Source: Medakamo hakoo (taxonomy: Eukaryota > Chlorophyta > Trebouxiophyceae > Coccomyxaceae). From it: 64,000 bases of DNA. Below are positions 29,284 to 40,222 of the stretch, one piece after another (positions within the stretch are counted from its first letter, which is position 1; every line of letters starts with the position of its first letter). The notes below the pieces were generated by a model. It did no database searches. It was not told the origin of the DNA and saw only the letters and a program-made list of their open reading frames with translations. Location of the stretch: positions 124,001 to 188,000 of the forward strand of contig CP089455.1 of NCBI GenBank assembly GCA_026636295.1, read 5' to 3'. The position numbers and the translations under genes are program-made.

Positions 29284-32200
29284 CTACTCTACGATCCCAC
29301 CGTCCTCCACTGGCGGCGGCCCGCCCCCGCCCACCTCCCAAAACGCCCGCCGCAGCTCCCACTGCTTCCCGCCACCCGGCGCGGGCCTCAGCCGCGCGAC
29401 CGCCCGCAACACCTGCCGGAACAGCGGGGCGTCGTCGGGGGGCAAGCCCGCCGCACACGCCGCCAGGACGTCGTCGGATGGCGCAGCCCGGGACGGGCGG
29501 GACGCCAGGAAAGACACGAGGCGGGAGGCCAACGCGTCGGCGGCCTGGGGCGGAGGCGCGGCGGCCGGTGGGGGCGGCGGGCGGTGGTGCGCCTGCTGCG
29601 GTTGAGGCGCGCCTTGCCGGGCCCGCAGGCGGGCCAGCAGGTCGGCCGAGCGCACAGCCCCACCACCTGCCGCCGGGTTGAGGACGGCGCCGAAGCGGGG
29701 CAGGGCGGGCGCGGCGGCGGCGGTGGGTGGCGGACCGGGAGGCGGGCCACAGCCGCCGCCACCAGCCCCGGCCGCGCCGCGCCGCCCCGTCCAGGTGGGA
29801 ACGTGCACGCCGGCCTCCCCACACGCCGCCGCGGACGCAGCCAGAGCCGCAGCAGCACGTGCAGCGGCCCGGGCGGCGGTGACCTCGACGCGCGTGGCGC
29901 TCGGCGCGGCGGCGGCTTCGACAGCCGCGTGGTCGAGCGCGCCAGCGAGCGGGCGGGCGGCGCACGGACCGCCGCCGCCGTCCTCCCCCTCCTCCCCCAC
30001 GCCGAACAGCGACGCCAAGAACCGGGCTTCGGCCGCGTTGGTCGTGGACGCCGTGGCCAGTGGAGCTTCGCTATCCTCCCCGTCGCCAGCGCTGGCCCGG
30101 GACGACGGCGCGCCACTCCCGCCGCCGCCGCCTTCTTCGATCGGGAGGCCCCAGGCGTCCAGGGCCGGGCCGCTGCCCGGCCCGCCGCCCGGCCGGCGCC
30201 GGTCCGGCGAGCCGGACCGCCCGCCCGCCTCGGCGGCCAGGGTGCCAGCATCCACGCCCGCGGCTGCGCCCGCAAACAGGCGGGCCGTCTCGGTCTCGGC
30301 GCCGGCCTCGCGCCCGCCGCCGCCGCGGCCGCCGGCGCCGTCATCCTCGGGCGCGAGCGTGAACAAGTCGGCCAGGTCGCGCCGCTTGAAAAACCGGCGC
30401 TGGCGGGGGTCGGCGCCCAGCACGCGGTCCGCGACAAACTGTTTGAAGACTTGGCGGTGGTAGACCTGGGATGGAGGGAGGGGCGGTGTGTGCCGTCAGG
30501 GAAAGCGCGCTGTGGACGGAAAGAAAGAAAAAGCGGCGAGGGGGGGGGGGGGGGCGCCACCACCCACCTCCCACCCGCCTCCACCCACCTCCGCCCCCTC
30601 ACACCTTTTCTTCAATCGTCCCCGCCGCGATCAGCCGGTAAATCACCACGTCCCGCGTCTGGCCCAGGCGCCACGCCCGCTCCCGGGCCTGGGCGTCCGT
30701 GGACGGGTTCCAGTCCGCGTCGAAGAGCAGGACGCGGTCCGCGCCCGTCAGGTTGACGCCCAGGCCGCCGACGCGCGTGGTCAGCAGGAAGACGGGCCAG
30801 CGCGGCGGCGGCGGGGGCGGGTGGCCGCCGCCCCCTCCGGCGGCCGCGGCTTGCATGGCCGGCAGCGCGTCGGCGTTGAAGGCGTCGACCAGCCGGGCGC
30901 GCGCGCCCACGGGCGTGCCGCCGTCCATGCGCAGGCACGCCAGGCCGGCCGCCCGCAGCCCCGACTCCAGGATGTCCAGCACCTGGCGCGTCTGGGCAAA
31001 GACCAGGGCTTTGTGCCCGCGCTCCGCCCACCCCGCCACAATGCGCAGGGCCAGCGACACCTTGCCGGACCGGGCCGGGTCGCCGTACCCGGGACTCGCC
31101 CCCCACTCCCCCCGCTGCAGCAGGTCCGGGTGGTTGCACAGCTTGCGCAGGGTGTCGATGCCGGCCAGGGCGTTGCGCCGGTCGGCCAGGATGTCGGACA
31201 CCTGCAGTCGGGTGTGTGTGCGTGGAGGGCGGGTGGGCGTGTGAAGGTGGGCGGGGTGGTGCGCGGACAGGGAAGGACACACCAAGGACAAGGAAAGCCA
31301 GGCAGGGCAGTGCTGTGCTGTGCTGTGCTCCCCACCACCGTCCCCCACCCCACCACACACCCGCCACCCCACACTCACCTCCTGGCTGGCCAGGTACGCC
31401 CGGTACAGCTCCCGCTGGCGCGGGACGAGGCGGCAGAACAGGACGCGCTCCGTGCGGGACGGCAGCGCCGCCGCAACGTCGGCCTTGCGCCGGCGCAGGA
31501 GGTAGGGACCAACCAGGTCGCGGAGCGTGACGGCGCACCGCACGGCCGTCGCGGCCTGGACGGCCGACGCCCCCGCGTAGCCGCCCGCCTGGATGGGCAG
31601 GGCAAACTCCGCGGTGAAGACGGGGAGCGTGCCCAGGCGGCCGGGGATGACAAAGTCCATCAGCGACCAGAGCTCGGACAGCGAGTTCTGGACGGGCGCG
31701 CCGGACAGGAGGAGGCGGTGGGCGGTCGCGAGGCCCTTGGCGGCGAGCGTGACGTCGGCGTCCGGGTTGCGAATGGCGTGGCCCTCGTCCAGGACGGCCA
31801 GGCCCCAGCGCACGGGCAGGAGGTCGGCCCGGCCGCGGCGCAGGCCTTCGTACGACGTGATGAGGACGGTGGGCGGGGACGTCGGGAAGGGCGCGCCGGA
31901 CGGGGAGGGCGGGACGGGGGTGGGGAGGGTGGACGGGCGCGGCCCGCGCGCGGCGGCCGCCCGCACCAGCGCCGCCCGCGCGGCCGCGCCGCGCGGCCCG
32001 CCGCCGCCGCCGTCGGGACCCTCGCTCCGAGACCGGGCGGACCCGTGCAGCAGGATGACGCGCAGGGACGGCGCCCACGCCCGCAGCTCGCGGACCCACT
32101 GGTTGAGCAGGGTGGCGGGCGCGACGATCAGGGACGGGCGGGCGGCCAGCCCCGACGCGGCCAGCCCCGCCAGCAGCGCGGCGACCTGGACCGTCTTGCC

Positions 32201-33857
32201 CAGGCCCATCTCGTCGGCCAGGATGCCGCCGGCGCGGGCGGCGTGCAGCTCCCACAGCCAGCGCACGCCCGTCCGCTGGTACGGCAGCAGGCGGGCCCAG
32301 GCGGACGCCGGACACACAAAGCCGCCGTCGAAGCGGGCGTCGCCCTCGGTCGGCGGCGGCGGCGCCGGCACGGCCAGCGCAACCCCGTCGCCGTCCCCGT
32401 CGCCGCACCAGGGCATGAGGTCGATGCCTGATGCCGCTAGGCGGGACCGGTAGGCGGCCGGGTCGGCGTCGTCGAACAGGGCGCCGGCGTCGTCGTCGGC
32501 GGGCGGGCGGGCGGCGGGCGGCGGCGAACCCTCGCTGGCCGAAGACGCGTCCCCTTCTTCGCTGTCGCTGCCGCGCTTCTTGCGCCGCGCCCGCTTGGGC
32601 GTGGCACGCGCATTGCCGCGCCGGCCCACAATCTCGGCCGGCATGGGCGCGCGCGCGCCTGGAGGCATGGCGGGCGCCGGGCCCGCGGGCGCGCCCGGCG
32701 CCGCGCCGCTCCGCTGCCCGCCGGGCGGGCGGCGCGACCCGCTGGCCGCCCGCCGCCAAAACGCCTCGTCCACCCGCGGCGCGTCCCGCTCGCGGCGTGG
32801 CGCGGCCGCCGGGTCCAGCATGACGGTGCGCGGGCGGGTCGCGGCGCGGTCCGCGTACGCGGCGGCCAGGCGGGCGGTGGAGGCGGCCGCCGCGGCCGCC
32901 GCGTCGGCGGCCGTCGCACCACCGCCGGGGCCGCCGCCGCCACTCCCGCCGCCCGCCGCCCGGCGCTCCAGGCCGCCCACCGCGTCAAAGGGAGTCAGCA
33001 CGCCCAGGCGGATGAGCCGGTCACGCTCCGTCTCGACCAGGCCGCCGCCCGGGCCGGCCGCGGCCAGCGCGGCGGTGAGGGCGGTGTTGTCCTCCCCTGG
33101 TGTCGGCCCGGCGGGTCGGGCGGGCGCCGTCGACGCGGCGTCCGCATCCGGCCGGCTGCCCGCCAGCGCGGCCTCCAACTGGTCGCGCCGACTCGCCAAC
33201 CCCGCCAGGCGCTGGGTGAGCAGGGCGCGCTGCAGGGAGACGGACCGGGCAGGCGGGGCGGGTGGGCGGGCGGCAGTGGTGGTCGTGGCGGGCGCCTCTC
33301 CGTCGTCGTCGTCGCCGTCATCCGACCACGCGTCCTCGTCGGCTTGTGGCCCGGGCAGGGCCAGTCCGTCACCGTCGCCGTCCGCGTCGGCGTCTTCCAG
33401 CGCGTCCAGCGCGGCCTGCACCGCGTCCGCCTCACCCGCCAGGGCTGCCAGGCGCGCGGCCGCGCGCGTGCGCTGCTGGTCGGTGTCAGTGGCTTCAGCG
33501 GCTTCGCCGCCGCCGTCGCCGCCTTCCACGGTCGCCGGCTCGGCCGCCAGCTCGCGCTCGACCTGGAGTGGGGCGTGGGTTGTGAGGGCGCGTGCGGTCG
33601 GCGTCGCTTCTCATGAGGGGGGGGGGACCCCCCGTCGCCACGCCTGGCATTGGGTTGTGGGAACACGCGCGCCGCGCCCGCCGCCCGCTGGCAGCCCTCA
33701 CCTGCTCCGCGACCTGGCGTTCCAGCGCTGCCGCGTCCACAGCCGTCGCGCCCAGGTCGGCCAGTAAGCCGTCGTCTTCCGTGAAGGCGGGCAGGGGGGG
33801 AGGCCTGGGCGGCGGCGCCGCCGCGCCATTTCCATGGCCAGGCGAGGCGGCCGCCAT
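29284..33857 (-). CDS. ERCC6: SNF2-family repair translocase CSB/ERCC6 (Rad26)
   Basis: Four exons on the minus strand: 33857-33702, 33562-31379, 31201-30605 and 30465-29284, giving 1372 residues. The N-terminal leucine-latch-like segment reads [22 protein letters not shown] across the first splice, as in CSB. The motor shows [25 protein letters not shown] (Walker A), the CSB-specific box [43 protein letters not shown]-like [13 protein letters not shown] and, in lobe 2, [28 protein letters not shown] and [10 protein letters not shown]. The C-terminal exon starts [16 protein letters not shown] and ends in Ala-rich sequence and a small helical domain. CSB loads on RNA polymerase II stalled at DNA lesions and starts transcription-coupled repair. 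It is head-to-head with eIF3g (272 bp). Confidence 0.93.
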
Positions 33858-34129
33858 GGCCGGGGCGTGCGCGCGCGGGTCAGGGAGGGGAAGGAGACCC
33901 GTGCGCGCGCAGCGCCACCTGAATCAGAGAGGGTGCCCGCTCGGGTTTCGGGCGGAGGCGCGCGTCGATTTGAAGAATGGTGGGGGTGGGCCCGGGCGCG
34001 CTCCCGGGAGCGCGGTCACACTCGCTACGAAGCAGCAAGAAAAGAAAGAACAAGACACCAGGCGGCGCCGAGCGCCCTCATACGCAGAGGCCCAGCACCC
34101 TCGCCTGCGACACACACTTCCACCCAGTC

Positions 34130-35351
34130 ATGGCGACGGCCGTCTCCGCCCCGCCCCCCCGCGTCCGGTGGGGCGATGTGGACGACGAAGAGGACGCGCT
34201 GCCGCCGCCGTCGACGACGGGCCCGGACGCGCGCGGCATCAAGACCGCGACGGAATACCGGCGCAACGAGCGCGGGGAGACGGTCAAGGTGACGACCCGG
34301 ACCCGGGTGTCCAAAGTGGAGCGGAAAGTGTACAAGGTCAGTTGGGAGGGGGCGGGGAATGCGGCAACGAGGCAAACGCGGCCGCCCGGCGGGCGGCGCG
34401 ACGCAAAAGGCCCGCCCTCGCACGCCCTCCATCCATTCCAGCGCTCCCGGACTCACGCTGGCGACACGCGCCTCATCCACACTCCAGGCCGCGGAAGAAC
34501 GGCGCACCTGGGCCCGGTTTGGCGATGCCGCCAACGAGGCGCCGACCGACTCGATCACCGTGCAAGCGAACGAGGACATTCCGTTTGAGCGTGTGCGCGC
34601 CGCCAAGCAGACGACGGACGAGCGCAAGCAGGCCGCGGACATGAAGAGTGTGCTGGCCGGGTCGGACAAGTCGGCGATTGGTGAGTCGGTCTTTTTGGAG
34701 GGTGGCGGGCGGAGCTCTGTTTCGTCGGCGGCGCGCTCGCTCGTGCGCGCCCGCCTCCCCGACCTGCTGCTGCGCTGCGCACGCCTCACCATGCACCCGC
34801 CGCCGCCCCCCATCCCCCCACCCCTCACACTCGCCCAAACCCACGCAGTCGGCTCGCTCAAGGACCTGCTGTACAAGCGGCGCATGGAGCGCCAGCTCGC
34901 CGCGGCGCGCGGCCTCATCGCCGGCCCCGAACTGCCGCCGGACGAGGACGGCCTGGGCGGGCCGGGCGGGCCGGGCCTGCTGCCGACCGCGGGCGCCAAG
35001 GGCGGCTACGTCCCGCCCTCCGTCCGCGCCCGGGCGGCGGGCGCGACGAGCGGCGGCGCCATGATGGGCGACCTGCCCCGCCGGGACGACAACTCGGTCC
35101 GCGTCACCAACCTGTCCGAGGACACGCGCGAGGACGACCTGCGCGACCTGTTCGCGCCCTTTGGCCCGATCACCCGCACGTACATCGCCGTCGACCGGGA
35201 GACGGGCGAGTCCCGGGGCTTCGGCTTCGTCAACTTTGCGTACCGGGCGGACGCCCAGCGCGCCATCGACAAGCTGGACGGGTTTGGGTACGACAACCTC
35301 ATCCTGCGCGTCGAGTTTGCGGCGCCGCGGCCCGAGCGGCCGATGGGGTGA
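34130..35351 (+). CDS. EIF3G: Translation initiation factor eIF3 subunit g
   Basis: Three exons: 34130-34336, 34488-34680 and 34849-35351 (300 residues). The N-terminal eIF3g domain starts with RVRWGDVDDEED and contains TATEYRRNERGETVKVTTR and WARFGDAANE. The C-terminal RRM spans about 215-292, with VRVTNLSEDTREDDLRDLF, RTYIAVDRETGESRGFGFV and GYDNLILRVEFAAP. eIF3g binds eIF3i and the 40S ribosome and takes part in scanning and reinitiation. The expected CCHC zinc knuckle between the two parts is not evident: residues 130-210 are Ala/Gly-rich (GGYVPPSVRARA) without a Cys cluster. Confidence 0.92.
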
Positions 35352-35471
35352 GGATGGAGTGGGTGTGGGAGGGCGAGAGTGGGGAGACAGTGGGGGGAGG
35401 GCGCGTGTGTGTGTGTGTGTGGCTTTTGTTTTTTCCTTTGTGTTTTGTCTTTGCACGGCCGGCCACACCAA

Positions 35472-36071
35472 TCAGCTCTTGTTGCCGCCCGGGCCCGGTT
35501 TCGGCGCGGGCGCACCGGCCGCGGCGGCTTTGGCGGGGCCCGGCGCGGGCGCGGGTTTGGGCGCGGACGACTGCGGCGGGAGGAACGGGCCCGCGCCGCC
35601 ACTGCCGCCGGCTTTGCCAGCAGACGACACGTAGTCCGCGGCGGCGGCACGCATGCGGGCGGCCAGGGCGGCGGGCGACCCGATGGCGGGCTGCGCTCCA
35701 GGCGCGGCGGTGGTCGAGTTGAGGCGTGGCAAGGCCGACGCGGGCGACGCGGTGCGACGGCCGTCGGCCGCGGTGCCGTTGGCGCCCCCGTCACTCGTCA
35801 GCAGGCCGGCCAGCGCCAGCAAAGCGTCCGGTGCTGCCTTGTCCCCACCATCCACGCTCGTCCCGTTCTTCATGGCGGCCAGGGCGGAGGGTTGGGAGGC
35901 GGCCAGCGCGGCCGCGCGCACGCGCGCGGCCAGCGCGGCCGGGTCGGCGGGCAGGGCGGCCAAGGCGTCGGCCAGGCCGGGCGGCAGGGTGGGCGGATCC
36001 GGGATGGGCGTGGCGGTCGTGAACGTGTAGGACGCCAGGAAGGCGGCGGCGAGTAGGGCGAGGCGCGGCAT
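35472..36071 (-). CDS. Secreted Ala/Pro-rich protein
   Basis: Intronless, 199 residues. The N terminus MPRLALLAAAFLASYTFTTA is a signal peptide. The mature part is Ala-rich with no Cys, carries N-glycosylation sequons (NGTS, NGTA, NSTT) and a degenerate repeat of the type S/P-A-ALAARxRAAA (seen near residues 45 and 130), and ends in a Pro/Ala/Lys-rich tail (PKPAPAPGPAKAAAAG). It is probably extracellular or a cell-wall component. No family is recognised. It is divergent from the CAP protein gene at 36481, another secreted product. Confidence 0.6.
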   Translation of the reverse strand: MPRLALLAAAFLASYTFTTATPIPDPPTLPPGLADALAALPADPAALAARVRAAALAASQPSALAAMKNGTSVDGGDKAAPDALLALAGLLTSDGGANGTAADGRRTASPASALPRLNSTTAAPGAQPAIGSPAALAARMRAAAADYVSSAGKAGGSGGAGPFLPPQSSAPKPAPAPGPAKAAAAGAPAPKPGPGGNKS

Positions 36072-36480
36072 GGGCTTTGCTGTCGGGGGGAGGGATGGAC
36101 GGAGAGAGAGAGTTGGGGAAGGTGGAGGGTCACCCCGAGCGGTTTTTTTTTTTGCTCGCGCGGGTGCCCGCTTGACCATCTCGCTTTCGCGGGGCTCCCC
36201 TCCCTCGCGCACGCTCTCTCTCTCTCTCGCGCGCGCGAGGGTTGACAGCGGGTGCGTGCATGGCGAGGTGAGAGGAAGGAGCGCGGATGCGAGAGGCTTA
36301 CCGTGAGGGCGTGGAAAGCGACGAGAGACCGGATGGAAAAAGAGAGAGAGTGGGGTGTGGTTGGCGCGGCGCGCGGCGCTCGTGCGCGCGCTCTCGAGCG
36401 CTCTGCACTCCTCCCAACTCTTCTCCGTCCATTTCTCTCGGACACAAGCATTCCACGCCCTCGTACAACACACACTCACC
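36072..36480. promoter_or_regulatory. Divergent upstream region of two secreted-protein genes
   Basis: 409 bp separating the Ala-rich secreted protein (minus) from the CAP protein (plus). It contains a (CT)n run at about 36212-36228 followed by CGCGCGCG, and a T-run near 36142. CT-rich blocks like this often lie near plant and algal promoters, but no defined element is claimed. Confidence 0.4.
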
Positions 36481-37761
36481 ATGCGTGGCCGCACCCTAGC
36501 TGCCCTCGCCGCCTTGGCTGCTGTAGCGGCCGTCACGGCCGCTGTGCCGGACAGCGTCGTCCTCCAGCCAGACCCGGGGGGCGGCGAGCGCGGTGCAGGC
36601 TGGGAACACGGCGCCCACCCGTGGAAGCCGCACCGCGTCCTGTCCCAGCCGTTCATCGACGTGCCCGGCGGTGGTGTGTCCTTCCTCGTCCAGCCCGTCG
36701 AAGGCGCGGCGCGTGAGCCGCGTGCCGAGGTCGTCGGCTCGGCGGCCGACAGCGACACTGCACACGGTGTGGCTGCCTCGGCCTCCCACCCGCAAGAAGC
36801 CCCGCCGCCCGCCTCGGCCCGCCCCAAACCGGCCGTGGGCGAACCCGTCAAAGTGGACGCTCCTGGGACCACGGAATTTGACGTGGTCGGCACGGTCCGC
36901 CTGACGCCGCACGGCGGGTCGTTCGGCGGGCGGCGCGCGCGCGGCGGCCCGTCGCCCGCACCCGGCTCGGCTGCTGGCGGCGACGGCGCGTGGGCGTTCT
37001 TGCCGGACTGGCTGATCGACTGGCTGGTGTGGCTGGGCTACCTGCCGCCTCCGCCGGCGCCAGGGCCGCCCGGGCCGTCTCCGTCTCCGCCACCTCCTGG
37101 CCCGTCGCCCTCGCCCTCGCCCAAGCCGACTGTCGCGCCGCCGCCGCCATCGACAACCGGCCCGCCCAAGCCCACGGTGACGGTGCCGCCTGCGACAACG
37201 ACGGCCGTGCCCACTCAGCCGCCGCCGCCGCGAACGACGGCTCCGGGGCCCTCTCCATCCCCACCACCACCTCCGCCGCCGACAACGACGACAGCGGCTG
37301 CGCCTCCGCCTCCGCCGCCTCCGCCGCCGACCACCGTCCCGCCGCCCCCGCCCCCACCCGCCGGCGTGAACGCCACAATCATCCAATTTCATAATGCCTT
37401 GCGCGCGACGCACCACGCACCGCCCCTGACGTGGGACGCGGCCATCGCTGCGACCGCGCAGGCGTGGGCGGACAAGTGCGTCTTCCAGCACTCGCACAAC
37501 GGCTACGGCGAAAACTTGTGCCAGGGCCACGCGACGTGGACGGACTGCATGCAGGCGTGGGCGGACGAAGAGGCGTCGTACGACTACGCCAACCCCGGCT
37601 TCTCTTCCGCGACCGGGCACTTTACGCAGATGGTCTGGGTGGCGAGTCGGACCCTGGGCTGCGGCGTGGCCGCCTGTGCCGGGTCGCCGCTCTATGTGTG
37701 CAACTACTCGCCGCCTGGCAACGTCATCGGCGAGTTTGACACCAATGTGCTGAAGCCTTGA
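36481..37761 (+). CDS. Secreted CAP/PR-1 domain protein with proline-rich stalk
   Basis: Intronless, 426 residues. The signal peptide is MRGRTLAALAALAAVAAVTAA. A ~150-residue N-terminal region without known domains is followed by a Pro/Ser/Thr stalk (about residues 188-298) of the SPSPPPP and PPPTTT type, as in algal hydroxyproline-rich wall glycoproteins. The C-terminal CAP (SCP/TAPS) domain has FHNALRATHHAPPLTWD, CVFQHSHNGYGENL, GHFTQMVW and CNYSPPGNVIGEF. The CAP tetrad residues (two His, two Glu) appear present: H of FHNAL or HHAP, E of YGENL, E of WADEE, H of GHFTQ. A wall-attached or secreted role, perhaps in lipid binding or defence, is inferred from the family. Confidence 0.88.
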   Translation: MRGRTLAALAALAAVAAVTAAVPDSVVLQPDPGGGERGAGWEHGAHPWKPHRVLSQPFIDVPGGGVSFLVQPVEGAAREPRAEVVGSAADSDTAHGVAASASHPQEAPPPASARPKPAVGEPVKVDAPGTTEFDVVGTVRLTPHGGSFGGRRARGGPSPAPGSAAGGDGAWAFLPDWLIDWLVWLGYLPPPPAPGPPGPSPSPPPPGPSPSPSPKPTVAPPPPSTTGPPKPTVTVPPATTTAVPTQPPPPRTTAPGPSPSPPPPPPPTTTTAAAPPPPPPPPPTTVPPPPPPPAGVNATIIQFHNALRATHHAPPLTWDAAIAATAQAWADKCVFQHSHNGYGENLCQGHATWTDCMQAWADEEASYDYANPGFSSATGHFTQMVWVASRTLGCGVAACAGSPLYVCNYSPPGNVIGEFDTNVLKP

Positions 37762-37823
37762 CGCCGCGACAATGAAAAAAAAAAACAGTGGGAGGCGAGG
37801 TGGGGCGGGGGTGCGCACCCCCC

Positions 37824-37829
37824 AATAAA
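37824..37829 (+). terminator. Candidate AATAAA polyadenylation signal
   Basis: An AATAAA hexamer 63 bases after the stop of the CAP gene, in an otherwise GC-rich 3' region. Green algae often use TGTAA instead, so this may be fortuitous. Confidence 0.35.
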
Positions 37830-37991
37830 GAACATGGGGCGTCCGCGTCTCACGCCCACGGGCCCGCCCTCTTTTCCGCGCGCCCCGCTCTGACCTCTCA
37901 CAGCCCTCGTGCCTTGTGTAAACGTGAACTGAAACCAAACCAAAACTCTCTACAACGCACGCACACACACACACACCACAGCCCCCTGTGT

Positions 37992-39763
37992 TCACAGCCG
38001 CGCCGGCACGGGCAGGTTGACCATGCGGGACCGCACGAAGGCTTCCAGCGGGCTGAGTCCGGGCGGCAGGGGCCCCGCGGTCGCGTAGCGGACGCCCTCT
38101 GGCAGGCTGCCCGCCCCGTCCGCCACCAGCGCCGCCGCCACAGCCGCCGCCACGGCCGCGGACGCGTCGGCGATGCGGGAGAAGCGGGGGAAGAGCAGGC
38201 CGGCACCCTGCTCCGCCGCGGTGGCCTGCACCGCCAGCGCTTCGGCCGCGGCCAGGAAGGCGGGCGGGCCCAGCCGGGTCGCCCGCGTCAGGAGGGCGGC
38301 CAGGCCCACCGCCGGGAACACGTACGCGTTGTTGGCCTGGGACGTCTCCCGCCCGCTGGCCGGGTGGGGGGGGAAGGGCGACCCCGTCGCGACGAGCGCG
38401 CGGCCGCCCGTCCCGTCAATCGCGTCGGCCGCCGTGCACTCGGCCAGGGACGTCGGGTTGGACAGGGGCAGGATGAGCGGTCGGGCGGTGTGGGCGGCCA
38501 TCTCGGCCAAGACTGCCGGCGTGAAGGCGCCCGGGACGGCGGCGACGCCGACCAGGACGGTCGGGCGCACAGCGCGCACAGCGTCGAGCAGCGACGAGAC
38601 GTGGGGCAAGTCGTGGGCGAACGGCCGCTTGTGGGCGGCCAGGCTGCCGGGCCGGCGCGAAGTGACCAGGCCAGCCGAGTCCACAAAGACGCACCGCCTG
38701 CGGGCGTCGGACAGGGACAGGCCCGACCGGGCGGCCATGGCGGCCGCGACGAGCTGCCCGATGCCCGTCCCCGCTTCACCCGCCCCGAAAAACAGCAGCC
38801 GCTGGTCCGCCAGGCGGCCGCCGCCCCCAGCCCGCAGCCCGGCCAGAATCGCGGCCAGCGCCACGGCCGCCGTGCCCTCGATGTCATCGTTGAAGGCCGC
38901 CAGCGGGGACGGCGAGCGGCCCGGCCCCCCCGCGTACGCGTGCAGCAGGCGGAAGGCCGAGCCCGACCCGAAATCCTCAAAGTGAATGACGGACCCGGGG
39001 CGCCAGGCGCGCACGGCGTCGAACAGGGCCGCGACGAGGGCGTCCAGGACGGCCGGCGGCGCTCGCCGCGACCGCACGCCGCCGTAGCCCGGGTCGGCCA
39101 GCAGGGACGCGTTGTTCGTGCCGACGTCCAGGCACACGGGGACGAGGGCCGACGGCGGCAGGCCTCCCGCCGCGACGTACAGCAGGGCCTTCCCCTCCGC
39201 GATGCCCAGGCCGCCGGCGCCCAGGTCGCCCAGCCCCAGGACGCGCTCCCCGTCCGTGACGATGACGATGGACGGCGTCGTCGGGGGCGGCGGCGGGTGC
39301 GGTCCGCGGCCGTGGCCCCCGCGCCCCCCGGCCCAGGCGCGGAGCTTGGCCAGCACCGCCTCCGGGCTCGCGTCTTCGGCCCGCAAGTACAGGCCGACCG
39401 GCTTCAGCGGCAGCTCGTGGTACCGCTGGCAGGCTTCACCGACGGTGGGCGTGTAGACGAAGGGCAGCACGGCCTCAGTGTGGCGGAGGAGGAGGGAGGT
39501 GAAGGTCGGCGGGTCGGTCCTGTGGTGCGGGGATGGAGGGGTGTTTGGGGGCGTGTGAGGCGCGCACGCACGGTCTCTTTCGTGCGCCTTGTCGTCCGCG
39601 ACAAGACCCACTGCCTCGCGCGACGTGTGGAGAGGGGGCGGGGACGCGGGCGCCACGCACGCACGCACCGCTGGAGGTCGCGGAGCAGAAGGTACTTGTC
39701 AATATTTGGCATGCCAGGTTCCGCCAGGGCGGCCAGCGCGGCGGTCAACGGCGAGGCGGCCAT
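37992..39763 (-). CDS. Malic enzyme (malate dehydrogenase, decarboxylating)
   Basis: Two exons on the minus strand, 39763-39669 and 39519-37992 (540 residues). It oxidatively decarboxylates malate to pyruvate using NAD or NADP. Motifs are DKYLLLRDLQRTDPPTF (across the splice), LPFVYTPTVGEACQRY, GERVLGLGDLGAGGLGI, PVCLDVGTNN, IHFEDFGSGSAFRLL and FNDDIEGTAAVALA, which carry metal ligands, the Rossmann motif FFGAGEAGTGIGQL, and LPLSNPTSLAECTAADA. Before YLLLRDL only ~25 residues are present, so the usual N-terminal segment with a conserved LLPP-type motif is missing or lies on an unrecognised upstream exon. Cofactor preference cannot be read safely. No clear organelle presequence. It is divergent from the ARM-BTB gene. 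Confidence 0.9.
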
Positions 39764-40222
39764 GCCCTTTTTTGGGTGGAAGGGCGTGCGCGCGCGTGCT
39801 GGAAGGTCTCGGATGCACGCAGGCCACGCGTGCGGATGCAGGGGTGGAGTGGGGCGGGGGAGGGGACGACGCACACACACCTCTCCCCCCACGCCGCGCC
39901 CCCGCGGCCCACACACACACACGCGAGAGTGAGGCGAGGCAGCGTCGCCGCGGCACGGCGTCCCCCTCACTGTTTCGTTTGCACTCGAAACACACAGCGA
40001 TTCTCTGCGTGCGACTCGTGCGCACGCGGCCGCGACCCCGCATCGCACGCGCACCCCCTCGTGCGAGCCACGCCCCGGCCCACCAAGCTCGGGCGGTGAC
40101 TGCAGGCCCGCCCGCCGGCGCGCTGCATTCCTGCGCGCGTTTGCTGTGCGCCGCGACAGCGCGTCGCGCCCGCTCCCCCGCGGAAAAAAGCAGCAGCAAC
40201 CCCTCCCTCCCCCCACGGAACC
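39764..40222. promoter_or_regulatory. Divergent upstream region, malic enzyme / ARM-BTB
   Basis: 459 bp between opposed start codons. It contains two CA-repeat tracts (39872-39881 and 39911-39922) and an ACGCGTGCG-like cluster. It may also hide an upstream exon of malic enzyme, which looks short at its N terminus; I could not identify one. Confidence 0.4.

Noticed and set aside
30488-32431. A 647-codon open frame on the plus strand
   Set aside because: Antisense to the CSB motor domain whose helicase motifs are unambiguous on the other strand.
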